A DNA stretch of 64,000 bases, from positions 248,001 through 312,000 of the forward strand of contig NZ_FXTU01000003.1 of assembly GCF_900182735.1 (NCBI RefSeq). Reading direction: 5' to 3'. The DNA is from Laceyella tengchongensis. Lineage in GTDB: Bacteria > Bacillota > Bacilli > Thermoactinomycetales > Thermoactinomycetaceae. This document shows, in pieces, positions 36,183 through 45,799 of the stretch. Under the pieces are notes generated by a model. The model ran no database searches. It saw only the letters and a list, made by a program, of their open reading frames with translations, and was not told where the DNA came from. Numbering within the stretch: the first letter of the stretch is position 1; each line of letters opens with the position of its first letter. A program made the position numbers and the translations under genes.

Positions 36183-36755
36183 TCATTTTTCATGATCAAC
36201 TGGCCCTGACCATTTAGACATGCCAGGAACGACATTGACCACATTTGTAAATCCATGTTTGGTCAATTGTTGGGCAGCCATGTCGCTTCGTGTGCCAGAG
36301 CGACAAATCACATAAATTAATTGATCTTTTGGAATTTCATTCATACGCTCTTCTAACTGGCCAAATGGAATCGAATAAGCGCCTGGAATATGTCCGAATG
36401 CGTATTCTGCTGGTTCACGAACATCTAGTAAAAAAAATCCTTCGTTGCAATCCAGCTTTTTTAAAAACTCCTCGTTTTGAATTACATGCGGAAACTTCCG
36501 CTCTTCTTGCAATTCGGATTCACTTGCTTTTCGCAAATAATGCTTTAATACCTCTCCTTCTTGTTTCGTACCCAAGTACTGATGCCCTGTGCTTTTGGCC
36601 CAACCTTGAATATCTGCCAAAGATCCTGGGTCAGTAGCTTGTACCTCTATGACCTGACCCGGTTCCAGTTGATCCATCATTTTTTTGGTACGAACAATGG
36701 GCATCGGGCAGGAAAGTCGTTTACAATCAAGTTGAACGTCGACTTTGATGGACAT
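36183..36755 (-). CDS. TusA-rhodanese fusion (CstA-like sulfurtransferase)
   Basis: 190 residues. Residues 1-75 are a TusA domain (C16 in KRLSCPMPIVRTKKMMDQLE; an extra C11 lies close by). Residues of about 88-188 are a rhodanese with DVREPAEYAFGHIPGAYSIP and catalytic C151 in VICRSGTRSD. The two-domain order matches CstA of staphylococci in part (CstA has rhodanese, TusA and another domain), so it is a relative rather than an orthologue. It is the first gene after the CstR-type operator/promoter region. Confidence 0.9.
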   Translation of the reverse strand: MSIKVDVQLDCKRLSCPMPIVRTKKMMDQLEPGQVIEVQATDPGSLADIQGWAKSTGHQYLGTKQEGEVLKHYLRKASESELQEERKFPHVIQNEEFLKKLDCNEGFFLLDVREPAEYAFGHIPGAYSIPFGQLEERMNEIPKDQLIYVICRSGTRSDMAAQQLTKHGFTNVVNVVPGMSKWSGPVDHEK

Positions 36756-36801
36756 CTTACATTCCTCCTTCGAAATGGATGTTTTAAAGCGTTATATACA
36801 T

Positions 36802-36917
36802 ATACCACTATGGGTATATAATAAGGGTAAAAAAGCATACCTGAGCATTAAAGATCTACTCCTACATACCAATACCCCTATGGGTATGATGATAATTGAT
36901 GCTGCACTTTTTGTCAA
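36802..36917 (-). promoter_or_regulatory. Promoter with two CsoR/CstR-type operators
   Basis: On the minus strand TTGACA (36912-36917), 17 bp, TATCAT (36889-36894). The near-palindrome ATACCCCTATGGGTAT (36872-36887) covers the predicted start site and ATACCACTATGGGTAT (36802-36817) lies in the leader. Both match the ATACCCN-type operators of the CsoR family, so CstR should repress the operon here. Confidence 0.8.
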
Positions 36918-37037
36918 CATCAATGGGTTCTTCTTTTTTCAGCGAAGAATCGGTTTAAACAAAATGAAAGCTCACTTCTTATCTCCGCTTTCTCATGAAC
37001 TGAGGCAACGATTTTCTTGCCATAAGGGTTCAAATAC

Positions 37038-37068
37038 AAAAAGGCTGGGTGTTTTCCCCAGCCTTTTT
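37038..37068. terminator. Bidirectional terminator
   Basis: AAAAAGGCTGGG and CCCAGCCTTTTT enclose a short loop, directly after the ahpF stop. Confidence 0.85.
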
Positions 37069-37074
37069 GCTTTA

Positions 37075-38604
37075 TTAATTTCGAATGAGGTAATCAAAGG
37101 CACCCAAGCCAGCTGTAGCGCCTGATCCCATCGAAATAATAATCTGCTTATAAGCACTGTCGGTGCAATCCCCAGCTGCAAATACGCCAGGGACGCTCGT
37201 GGCACCATGCTTATCCACGATGATCTCTCCGAAGCGATTGCATTCGACTGTATCCCGCAACCAGTCGGTATTTGGCACCAGGCCGATCTGAACAAATACG
37301 CCCTGCAATTCAATGTGGTGCTCTTCCTCAGTCGCCCGATCGATGTAAGTAATCCCGTTTACTTTGTCAGTGCCGGTGATTTCTTTCGTTTGCACGTTCT
37401 TTAGAACGGTTACGTTAGGGAGACTGTAAAGACGCTCCTGCAAAACGGCATCAGCTTTCAACTCAGGCATAAATTCAAGCACCGTGACGTGCTTCACAAT
37501 GCCTGCCAGATCGATCGCCGCCTCAACCCCTGAATTGCCGCCGCCGATCACCGCTACATGCTTCCCTTCAAACAAAGGGCCGTCACAATGGGGGCAGTAG
37601 GCTACGCCTTTGTTTTTAAACTCAGCTTCACCTGGCACACCCAGGTTGCGCCAGCGCGCCCCTGTTGAAATGATCACGGCTTTGCTCTTTAATACGGCGC
37701 CATTTTCAAGTTCAACCTCGATCAGGTCTTTCTTTTCTAGGCGCTTAGCGCGCTGCGGGGTCATCACATCAATGCCGTACTCTTTGACATGTTCTTCAAG
37801 GCTAGCCACGAGTTTGGGACCTTCCGTGTATTTCACACTGATAAAGTTCTCAATCCCCAACGTGTCCATCACTTGACCGCCAAAGCGTTCAGCAACGATG
37901 CCTGTGCGGATGCCTTTGCGCGCCGCATAGATTGCCGCACTCGCTCCAGACGGACCGCCACCGACAACAAGCACATCAAATGGGTCTTTATTAGAAAGCT
38001 CCGATGCATCTGGGCCGCTCCCCAGCTTGGCGAGGATTTCCTCAAGAGTCATGCGGCCGCTACCAAAAAACTCACCGTTTAGGAAAACGGTTGGCACGGC
38101 CATGATTTCTTTGCTTTCAACCTCATCCTTAAAAGCCGCGCCGTCAATCATGGTGTGAGAGATACCAGGATTGAGAACACTCATCACATTCAGAGCTTGC
38201 ACGACATCCGGACAGTTGTGGCAACTCAAGCTAATGTAGGATTCAAAGTGGTATTCGCCCTTGATGTTTTTAATTTGATCGATGACCTGCTGATCAACCT
38301 TCGGAGCTCTTCCGCTTACTTGCAACAAAGCCAATACCAATGAGGTAAATTCGTGCCCCAGAGGAATGCCGGCAAAAGTAACTCCAGTGTCTTCGCCAAT
38401 TCGGTTCACACTAAAGCTCGGCGTTCTCTCTAATGATGTCTTCTCCACTTTAATATGGGATGACATGGCAGCCAATTCATCCACTAAAGCAAGCATGTCG
38501 CGGGATACGTCATCCGATCCCGCGCTTACTTTCAGAAGCACATCGCCTTCCATCAATTGAAGATATTGGGCAAGTTGTGCTTTAATATCTGCATCCAGCA
38601 TCAT
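37075..38604 (-). CDS. ahpF: AhpF, alkyl hydroperoxide reductase flavoprotein subunit
   Basis: 509 residues, standard length. The N-terminal thioredoxin-like double domain carries CHNC at 128-131. The FAD motif VVGGGPSGASAAIYAARKG lies near 210 and the redox-active CPHC in AYCPHCDGPLF near 340. The C-terminal GVFAAGDCTDSAYKQIIISM binds FAD. It passes electrons from NADH to AhpC. It lies 12 bp after ahpC and so is co-transcribed. Confidence 0.96.
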   Translation of the reverse strand: MMLDADIKAQLAQYLQLMEGDVLLKVSAGSDDVSRDMLALVDELAAMSSHIKVEKTSLERTPSFSVNRIGEDTGVTFAGIPLGHEFTSLVLALLQVSGRAPKVDQQVIDQIKNIKGEYHFESYISLSCHNCPDVVQALNVMSVLNPGISHTMIDGAAFKDEVESKEIMAVPTVFLNGEFFGSGRMTLEEILAKLGSGPDASELSNKDPFDVLVVGGGPSGASAAIYAARKGIRTGIVAERFGGQVMDTLGIENFISVKYTEGPKLVASLEEHVKEYGIDVMTPQRAKRLEKKDLIEVELENGAVLKSKAVIISTGARWRNLGVPGEAEFKNKGVAYCPHCDGPLFEGKHVAVIGGGNSGVEAAIDLAGIVKHVTVLEFMPELKADAVLQERLYSLPNVTVLKNVQTKEITGTDKVNGITYIDRATEEEHHIELQGVFVQIGLVPNTDWLRDTVECNRFGEIIVDKHGATSVPGVFAAGDCTDSAYKQIIISMGSGATAGLGAFDYLIRN

Positions 38605-38616
38605 TGGTCATACCTC

Positions 38617-39186
38617 TTAAATTTTGCCTACAAGATCAAGGCTTGGTTTGAGTGTTTTGGCACCTTCTTGCCATTTAGCTGGGCACACTTCACCTGGGTT
38701 GTTGCGAACATATTGAGCCGCTTTGATCTTGTTAACAACGGTGTTTGCATCACGGCCGATGCCGCCTGCATTGATTTCAACCGCTTGCACGACGCCATCT
38801 GGATCGATGATGAACGTACCGCGATCAGCCAAGCCTTCTTCTTCGTTCAGCACGTCGAAGTTACGCGAGAGCTGTTGAGAAGGATCGCCGATCATAATGT
38901 ATTCAATCTTGCTGATTGCTTCAGAGTGGTCATGCCATGCCTTATGTGTAAAATGCGTATCGGTCGAAACCGAGTACACTTCAACACCCAGCTCTTTCAG
39001 AGTGGCGTATTGGTTTTGCAGGTCTTCCAATTCCGTTGGGCAGACGAAGGTGAAGTCTGCTGGATAGAAGCAAACCACGCTCCACTTGCCTTTCAGGTCA
39101 GCCTCGGTCACCTCGATAAACTTGTTGTTTTTTGGGTCGTAAGCTTGTGCTTTGAATGGTTTTACTTCTTTACCGATTAAAGACAT
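38617..39186 (-). CDS. ahpC: AhpC, 2-Cys peroxiredoxin
   Basis: 189 residues. The peroxidatic C49 is in FYPADFTFVCPTELEDL and the resolving C168 in GEVCPAKW. It reduces H2O2 and organic hydroperoxides with AhpF as reductase. It is the first gene of ahpC-ahpF, downstream of a PerR-like box. Confidence 0.97.
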   Translation of the reverse strand: MSLIGKEVKPFKAQAYDPKNNKFIEVTEADLKGKWSVVCFYPADFTFVCPTELEDLQNQYATLKELGVEVYSVSTDTHFTHKAWHDHSEAISKIEYIMIGDPSQQLSRNFDVLNEEEGLADRGTFIIDPDGVVQAVEINAGGIGRDANTVVNKIKAAQYVRNNPGEVCPAKWQEGAKTLKPSLDLVGKI

Positions 39187-39234
39187 GTCAAAATCCTCCT
39201 TGTTAGTAGTTAGCAGTTTATAACCTTTATCTAA

Positions 39235-39289
39235 CTACAATAATTATAATCTAGGTATAATTATTACTTAGGAAACATTCCTTTGTCAA
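39235..39289 (-). promoter_or_regulatory. ahpC promoter with PerR-like boxes
   Basis: On the minus strand TTGACA (39284-39289), 17 bp, TAATAA (39261-39266). TTATAATTATTGTAG (39235-39249) matches the PerR consensus TTATAAT-N-ATTATAA at 12 or 13 of 15 positions. A weaker copy overlaps the -10 at 39255-39269. This predicts de-repression by peroxide. Confidence 0.65.
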
Positions 39290-39433
39290 TAGTAAATGGC
39301 AAATTCGCAGAGATTAATTATCATTTTCAATGTATGCATTGCTAGCATAGCAGACATCTATGGCCACCAGCACACCCTTGAAACACAGGCGTCATCAAAT
39401 CCCGCATTTCTCCAGTATGGTTCACCCACACCT

Positions 39434-41125
39434 TTAATAAACCAATCGATACACTCTCGCTTCATATGGTCTTAACACCATGTTTTCGAGGTCACCCGAC
39501 CCATCGCCTTCATAATTGGCTACAATCAACTCACATTTTTCATATGACCGCAGGTGGGTAGGCAACTCAAAACAAGGGGTACCATTAAAAAAGTTGCAAA
39601 TGACCACCAACTTCTCATCGCCTAACGTTCGCGTATATGCATAAATTTGCTCATGATTTTCCAATATCAAATCATACGTTCCATAAACGATGATCTCATG
39701 CTGTCTCCGTAATTGGATCAACTTCTTGTAATAATGGTAGACGGAGTTTGGATTTAATAAGGCCTGCTTGACATTCACTTCTTTGTAATTTGGATTGACG
39801 GAGATCCAGGGTGTTCCCGTAGTAAACCCTGCATGCTTGGTATCATCCCATTGAACAGGCGTGCGTGCGTTATCCCTGCCTTTCATATGGATGGCGCGCA
39901 TCACTTTTTGCATGTCCTCTCCGTTTTCCACCGCTTTCTCTCGCACCATGTTTAAGGTTTCGATGTCTTTGTAATCTTCGATGGAAGCGAAGCGGACATT
40001 GGTCATGCCGATCTCTTCCCCCTGATAAATGAAGGGGGTTCCCTGCATCAGATGGAGAAAGGTGGCCAACATTTTCGCCGACTCTTCCCGATATTTAGTA
40101 TCGTCACCAAAGCGAGAAACCATTCGGGGCTGATCGTGATTGTTCAAATATAAGCTGTTCCAACCCTTGTTCTCCAATGCCTTTTGCCATTTTGTCATGA
40201 CAGCTTTCAGATCTTTGAGTTGCCAAGGCTTCACATCCCATTTTCCGCCAGGGCCGGAGTCCAGCTCCATATGCTCAAACTGGAACACCATATTTAACTC
40301 ACCGCGGTCTTCAGCAGTGTACAAGATGGCTTCTTCGGGTGTGACACCCGGCATCTCGCCAACGGTCATGACATCGTACTTTGAGAGAACCTCTTTGTGC
40401 ATCTCTTGCAGAAATTCATGAATGCGGGGTCCGTTCATGAAATATTGACCGCCAAAAACATATCTTTTCCCTTCTGGATTAGGCACGTCCGGCAAATCGG
40501 GGTCCTTGGAAATAAAATTGATAACATCCATTCGAAACCCGTCAATCCCCTTGTCCAACCACCAAGTCATCATGTCATACACTGCCCGGCGGAGTTTCGG
40601 GTTTTCCCAGTTCAAATCGGGTTGTTTTTTTGAAAATAAGTGAAGATAATATTCACCCGTCGCCTCATCGTACTCCCATGCTGATCCGCTGAAACACGAT
40701 TCCCAGTTATTCGGTTCTGCGCCGTCCTTCCCTGGGCGCCAAAAATAAAAATCGCGATAAGGGTTATCCTTCGACCGGCGCGCTTCCACAAACCACGGAT
40801 GTTCATCAGAGCTGTGGTTAACAACCAAGTCCATGATTAATTTCATTCCTCGCTGATGAACTTCTGCGAGCAATTCTTCCCAATCTTGCATCGTGCCGAA
40901 TTCATCCATGATCGCTTGATAATCACTGATGTCATACCCATTGTCGTCATTGGGCGACCGATAAACGGGAGAAAGCCAAATCACATCAACCCCCAGCTCT
41001 TTTAAGTAATCCAATTTTGAGATAATCCCGCGCAAGTCGCCGATCCCATCTCCATTGCTGTCCATGAAACTGCGGGGATAGATTTGGTACACAACGCTTT
41101 CCTTCCACCATTTTCTCGCCATCAT
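39434..41125 (-). CDS. GH13 alpha-glucosidase / oligo-1,6-glucosidase
   Basis: 563 residues, cytosolic (no signal peptide). GH13 signatures in order are DVIWLSPVYRSPNDDNGYDI near 47-66, MDLVVNHSSDEH (98-109), nucleophile D200 in GFRMDVINF, the acid/base Glu in TVGEMPGV near 257, and LYLNNHDQPR near 330. The length and the sequence around NHSSDEHPWF fit the oligo-1,6-glucosidase/trehalose-6-phosphate hydrolase subfamily 31/29. Substrate assignment among isomaltose, maltose and trehalose-6-P needs assay. It is an isolated gene. Confidence 0.92.
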   Translation of the reverse strand: MMARKWWKESVVYQIYPRSFMDSNGDGIGDLRGIISKLDYLKELGVDVIWLSPVYRSPNDDNGYDISDYQAIMDEFGTMQDWEELLAEVHQRGMKLIMDLVVNHSSDEHPWFVEARRSKDNPYRDFYFWRPGKDGAEPNNWESCFSGSAWEYDEATGEYYLHLFSKKQPDLNWENPKLRRAVYDMMTWWLDKGIDGFRMDVINFISKDPDLPDVPNPEGKRYVFGGQYFMNGPRIHEFLQEMHKEVLSKYDVMTVGEMPGVTPEEAILYTAEDRGELNMVFQFEHMELDSGPGGKWDVKPWQLKDLKAVMTKWQKALENKGWNSLYLNNHDQPRMVSRFGDDTKYREESAKMLATFLHLMQGTPFIYQGEEIGMTNVRFASIEDYKDIETLNMVREKAVENGEDMQKVMRAIHMKGRDNARTPVQWDDTKHAGFTTGTPWISVNPNYKEVNVKQALLNPNSVYHYYKKLIQLRRQHEIIVYGTYDLILENHEQIYAYTRTLGDEKLVVICNFFNGTPCFELPTHLRSYEKCELIVANYEGDGSGDLENMVLRPYEARVYRLVY

Positions 41126-41161
41126 ATCCGACTCCTTCGAAATCTCATCACTGTTGCAGTA

Positions 41162-41174
41162 GGGTGTGTCTGGC
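41162..41174. repeat. Solo end of the miniature element
   Basis: GGGTGTGTCTGGC equals the left end of the element at 3128; no right end is found, so this is a fragment. Confidence 0.5.
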
Positions 41175-41419
41175 GCCTCAAATCCTACATGACTAAATTT
41201 TTCGTATACTTATTACTATATCACAAGATGCATACATCTTCCGCTTTTACCCAAGTGGGAAGCCCGTTTTTTGTTTTTTCAAGCTGGAAAAGAGGTCATG
41301 ATTACAAAGAACGTTTGGACACAGGACAAAAGCCATTTATAATGCGAAGAAAAAGAAGCTGAAACATACATATGCCATGTATATCTCAGCTTGCATCGAT
41401 CAAGATTTTTTGTCACTTT

Positions 41420-42826
41420 TTATGCTTGCCAGTTTGTATGAAAGACGCCTTCTAAGTCATTCCGTTCATAGGTATGCGCGCCAAAATAATCACGTTGTGC
41501 TTGTAGCAAGTTGGCATTGGATGTTCCAGTCCGATAACTGTCGTAGTATGTAAGCGATGCACTTAAACATGGGAAAGAGATCCCTGATTGAATTCCCTCG
41601 CAAACGACTTTTCGCAATCCAGTTTGATAGACTTTCACCTTTTCCGCAAAATATGGAGAGATTAATAAGTTTGCCAGATTGGGTTGCTCTTGATAAGCTT
41701 CGCTGATGACATTTAAAAAGTTTGCGCGAATGATGCAACCACCCCGGAAGATCAGTGCAATATCTTTTAACGGCAACTTCCAGTCATACAGCTCGGACGT
41801 CATTTTATATTGTGTAAACCCTTGGGCGTAGGCACAAACTTTGCCCATGTACAATGCTTGTCTGACATACTCAACCCATGCTTGTTTATCTAAGCTCTGC
41901 TGAGCTTCATCAGGCCCTGCCAAGATGGTTTCTGCCGCCATCCGCTCTTCTTTTAATGAAGAAATATACCGAGCGAACAAAGCCTCTGTGATGATGGATG
42001 TCGGGATTCCATTATCGATGGCTTGTATACTTGTCCATTTGCCTGTTCCTTTTTGTCCTGCTTTGTCCAGAATCACGTCGATCAGCGGCAATCCGGTGAT
42101 GTCATCTCGTTTCCTTAAAATCTCTGCCGTGATTTCAATTAAATAACTTTTCAACTCTCCTTGATTCCACTCGTCAAAGATGTCCGCAATTTCATCGACC
42201 GACAATCCCAGCTTTATTCTTAAAAACGTATAGGCTTCTGCAATTAATTGCATATCTGCATATTCAATCCCGTTATGCACCATCTTCACAAAGTGACCAG
42301 CGCCTTTGGGGCCAATGTAAACACAGCAGGGGTCGCCTTCAACTTGCGCCGCAATTTTGGTAAGAATGGGAGCAACGCGTTCATAGACATCCGGGTCCCC
42401 GCCAGGCATGATAGAAGGCCCTGTTAAAGCACCGATTTCACCGCCTGAGATACCAATCCCCAAGTAACCGATTCCTTTCGCTTTCAGTTCATCGTATCTG
42501 CGTTCCGTATCTTTATAATGGGAATTGCCGCCATCCATGAGCAGATCCCCTTCCTCAAGCAAAGGAAGCAAAGAGTGAATGACGGAATCAATGGCTTTGC
42601 CTGCTGTAACCATAATAAAGATTTTTCTCGGCTTGGCTAAGGATTGAACAAAAGCTTCCAGATCGTAGTACGGTGTAATTGTTTGCCCTTCCAGTCTTTG
42701 TACCAGTTTATCTGTCAAATCTCGTGTGTAATTATATACAGCAACTCGCTCGCCTTTGCTGGCCATGTTTAACGCGATATTGCTACCCATCACTCCCAAA
42801 CCATAAACACCGATTGTATTTAACAT
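41420..42826 (-). CDS. gntZ: 6-phosphogluconate dehydrogenase (GntZ type)
   Basis: 468 residues. It decarboxylates 6-phosphogluconate to ribulose 5-phosphate. GVYGLGVMGSNIALNMASKG is the nucleotide motif, GISGGEIGALTGPSIMPGG the substrate loop (usual ISGGEEGA), with catalytic Lys in KGAGHFVKMVHNGIEY. YNYTRD after beta-2 suggests NADP. Start 42826 aligns with the family; the frame extends 14 codons. It is the last gene of gntR-gntK-gntP-gntZ. Confidence 0.95.
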   Translation of the reverse strand: MLNTIGVYGLGVMGSNIALNMASKGERVAVYNYTRDLTDKLVQRLEGQTITPYYDLEAFVQSLAKPRKIFIMVTAGKAIDSVIHSLLPLLEEGDLLMDGGNSHYKDTERRYDELKAKGIGYLGIGISGGEIGALTGPSIMPGGDPDVYERVAPILTKIAAQVEGDPCCVYIGPKGAGHFVKMVHNGIEYADMQLIAEAYTFLRIKLGLSVDEIADIFDEWNQGELKSYLIEITAEILRKRDDITGLPLIDVILDKAGQKGTGKWTSIQAIDNGIPTSIITEALFARYISSLKEERMAAETILAGPDEAQQSLDKQAWVEYVRQALYMGKVCAYAQGFTQYKMTSELYDWKLPLKDIALIFRGGCIIRANFLNVISEAYQEQPNLANLLISPYFAEKVKVYQTGLRKVVCEGIQSGISFPCLSASLTYYDSYRTGTSNANLLQAQRDYFGAHTYERNDLEGVFHTNWQA

Positions 42827-42897
42827 ATTGTCTGCCCCTTTCTTGACTAAATGGCAGTAAGCCCTCACCGAAGCGGGGCTTTACTGCTTGGAATGGA

Positions 42898-44244
42898 TTA
42901 TACAAATAAGCTGAGCAATAAAATGAATCCTAACCCAAACACAGAAATCAATGTTTCGAGTAAGGTCCATGTGGCAAAGGTTTCTTTCATGCTTAATCCA
43001 AAGTATTCTTTGAACATCCAGAAACCCGCATCGTTCACATGGGAGGCAATTAAGCTACCTGCACCTGTTGCCAGTACCACTAATGCCAGATTCACGTCGG
43101 TTTGCCCTAACATCGGCATAACTAACCCCGTCGTTGTCAAAGCGGCCACCGTTGCTGACCCCAATGAGATGCGCAAGATGGCGGCAATGATCCAGGCTAG
43201 CAAGATAGGCGATAAGGTGGTTCCTTTGAACATGGCGGCTACATAGTCGCCAACACCGCCATCAATCAACACTTGTTTGAAGGCACCGCCTCCACCAATA
43301 ATCAACAGCATCATGCCAATATGTGAAATAGCTGTGGAGCAAGATTCCATTACGTCCTTGATTGGAATTTTTCTAGCCAATCCCATTGTATAGACGGCAA
43401 CCAACAAGGAGATCAACATCGAAGTGCCGGCATCGCCGATAAAACGGATTGCGGCTAGCAAATGGTTGTCTGCAACTCCCATGGTTTTTTGTAGCAAAGA
43501 AATGATGGTAGCAATAGACATTAAAATGACAGGTAATAATGCCGTAAACACGCTAATTCCAAAACTGGGAGTCTCTTCGAGTTTAAACGTTTTTTGTTCG
43601 CCTAAAGAGGCAATGCTGCCGGTTTTTGTAAATGATTCAGGCACGATCTTTTTAGCGATTTTCGCAAATACTGGCCCAGCCAAAATAACGGTTGGAATCG
43701 CGATGATGAAACCGTAAAGCAATACTTCGCCAATGTTTGCGCCCAACTCACCTGCGATCACTGTAGGCCCTGGATGAGGTGGCAGGAAGCCGTGCGTTAC
43801 AGACAGCGCAGCGGTCATCGGAATGCCGAGATGCAGAATCGACACCTTTAATTCTCTGGAAATAGCAAATACGATGGGAATGAGCAACACCAGGCCTACT
43901 TCAAAAAATAATGCCACACCAATAATAAATGATGCCACAACAACAGCCCATTGAATATTCTTTTCACCAAATTTATTGACCAACGTCATCGCAATGCGCT
44001 GGGCGCCGCCAGCATCAGCGATTAACTTACCTAGCATGGCACCCAGCCCAAATATTAACGCCAAGTGTCCAAGTGTACCGCCCAACCCGGTCTCAATGGT
44101 TTTGACAATATCACCGACTGGGATGCCAAGCAAGAGAGCAACGCAGAATGAAACAATGATCAATGAAACAAATGTGTTTAATTTAAAGCCCATGATTAAA
44201 ATCAATAAGGCTATGATCCCAATTCCAACAATAACCAATGGCAC
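42898..44244 (-). CDS. gntP: Gluconate permease
   Basis: 448 residues, GTG start with AGGGGG upstream. Twelve or so membrane segments, with the family motifs SHVNDAGFWMFKEYFGLS near 400 and HGFLPPHPGPT near 145, both diagnostic for GntP transporters. It imports gluconate by proton symport. It lies 13 bp after gntK. Confidence 0.95.
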   Translation of the reverse strand: MPLVIVGIGIIALLILIMGFKLNTFVSLIIVSFCVALLLGIPVGDIVKTIETGLGGTLGHLALIFGLGAMLGKLIADAGGAQRIAMTLVNKFGEKNIQWAVVVASFIIGVALFFEVGLVLLIPIVFAISRELKVSILHLGIPMTAALSVTHGFLPPHPGPTVIAGELGANIGEVLLYGFIIAIPTVILAGPVFAKIAKKIVPESFTKTGSIASLGEQKTFKLEETPSFGISVFTALLPVILMSIATIISLLQKTMGVADNHLLAAIRFIGDAGTSMLISLLVAVYTMGLARKIPIKDVMESCSTAISHIGMMLLIIGGGGAFKQVLIDGGVGDYVAAMFKGTTLSPILLAWIIAAILRISLGSATVAALTTTGLVMPMLGQTDVNLALVVLATGAGSLIASHVNDAGFWMFKEYFGLSMKETFATWTLLETLISVFGLGFILLLSLFV

Positions 44245-44257
44245 CCTCGTTTCCCCC

Positions 44258-45799
44258 TCATTTACGGTTGATTAAGCTTTGTTGGTATTTTGCTATCGAT
44301 ACATATTCTTCTTCTAATTTTCGGGATATATCAATGAAGATCGGTAATAATTTTCTATATTCTTGGACAGCCTCTGCTTTTGGTGTGTGCTTATAGGTAT
44401 CGCCCACCATTTCAGACACGACCTCAAACGTATCGATCTTTCCAGTAGCATACAATCCTAAAATACACGCACCGAGGCATGAGCTCTCATGATTTTCCGG
44501 TACCACCACTTCCGATTCAAAGATGTCGGCCATCATTTGCCGCCAAATCTCAGACCTTGCGAAACCTCCTGTGGCTTGAATGCGGGTCACCGGGCCTTCC
44601 ATACATTCGATTAAGGCCAAGAACACGGTGTACAAATTATAAATAACCCCTTCCAATGCAGCGCGAATCATATGTTCCTTTTTATGTGACATCGTTAAGC
44701 CAAAAAATGAACCACGCACATCTGGATTCCAGAGTGGAGCGCGTTCACCCGCCAAGTAGGGATGAAACAGCAAACCATCAGCCCCAGGTCTTACACGCTC
44801 TGCAATTTTTGTCAAAACATCATAAGGGTCGATTCCCAATCTTTTGGCTGTCTCGATCTCCGACGAGGCAAACTCATCCCGAATCCATCGCAAGACCATC
44901 CCGCCATTATTTACCGGACCACCAATCACCCAATGTTTATCCGTCAAGGCATAACAAAAGATTCTTCCTTTGCTATCTGTGTGCGGCTTATCGATAATGG
45001 TGCGAATGGCACCGCTTGTCCCAATAGTAACGGCAATCTCGCCTTGCCTGATCGCATTTACGCCTAGATTTGACAGCACGCCATCACTGGCACCGATGAT
45101 AAAAGGCGTCTGTGGATCAATTCCAATTTGTTTTGCCAATTGAGGATGGCAATCGCGAAAAATCTTGGTTGTGGGCACGATCTCTGATAGTTGCGAGCGG
45201 GTGATGCCAGCAATGGCTAATGCTTCCTCGTCCCAGTCCAAAGCGTGAAGATTCATCATCCCCATACATGAAGCCAGTGAATAGTCGACGACATAGCAGT
45301 CAAAGAATTTTTTAAAGACATATTCTTTGATTCCAATATATTTTTTTGTTTTGGTAGCGATTTCAGGATGTTCATGCACAAGCCACGCGATTTTGCTCAA
45401 TGGCGACATAGGGTGAATCGGTGTTCCCGTTCGCTTATACACTTCATGCCCGTTCAGCTCATTTTTGATTTTTTGCGCCCATGCTTCACTGCGATTGTCT
45501 GCCCATGTGATTAAAGGCGTAAGCGTTTGGTCATGTTCATCCATAGCAATCACGCTGTGCATGGCGCTACTGAATGATACAAACGACAGTTTCTTGTCAG
45601 AATGCGGTTTCAAAACATTCGTCATGGCTTGCACCACAGCCTGAAAAATCTGGTCTGGATCTTGTTCAGCCGTAAAAATATCAGGCGTGTACAGCGGATA
45701 CCCGATATTTTCCTGCATGATCACTTCGCCTTGTTCACTGAATAACACGGCTTTTGTACTGGTGGTGCCAATGTCAACCCCTAACATATAGCTACTCAT
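44258..45799 (-). CDS. gntK: Gluconokinase (FGGY family)
   Basis: 513 residues. YMLGVDIGTTSTKAVLF is the N-terminal ATPase phosphate motif of the FGGY fold; IGASDGVLSNLGVNAI and RIQATGGFARSEIWRQMMAD are family motifs. It phosphorylates gluconate to 6-phosphogluconate, the GntZ substrate. Its start overlaps the gntR end by 8 bp, implying translational coupling. Confidence 0.95.
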   Translation of the reverse strand: MSSYMLGVDIGTTSTKAVLFSEQGEVIMQENIGYPLYTPDIFTAEQDPDQIFQAVVQAMTNVLKPHSDKKLSFVSFSSAMHSVIAMDEHDQTLTPLITWADNRSEAWAQKIKNELNGHEVYKRTGTPIHPMSPLSKIAWLVHEHPEIATKTKKYIGIKEYVFKKFFDCYVVDYSLASCMGMMNLHALDWDEEALAIAGITRSQLSEIVPTTKIFRDCHPQLAKQIGIDPQTPFIIGASDGVLSNLGVNAIRQGEIAVTIGTSGAIRTIIDKPHTDSKGRIFCYALTDKHWVIGGPVNNGGMVLRWIRDEFASSEIETAKRLGIDPYDVLTKIAERVRPGADGLLFHPYLAGERAPLWNPDVRGSFFGLTMSHKKEHMIRAALEGVIYNLYTVFLALIECMEGPVTRIQATGGFARSEIWRQMMADIFESEVVVPENHESSCLGACILGLYATGKIDTFEVVSEMVGDTYKHTPKAEAVQEYRKLLPIFIDISRKLEEEYVSIAKYQQSLINRK

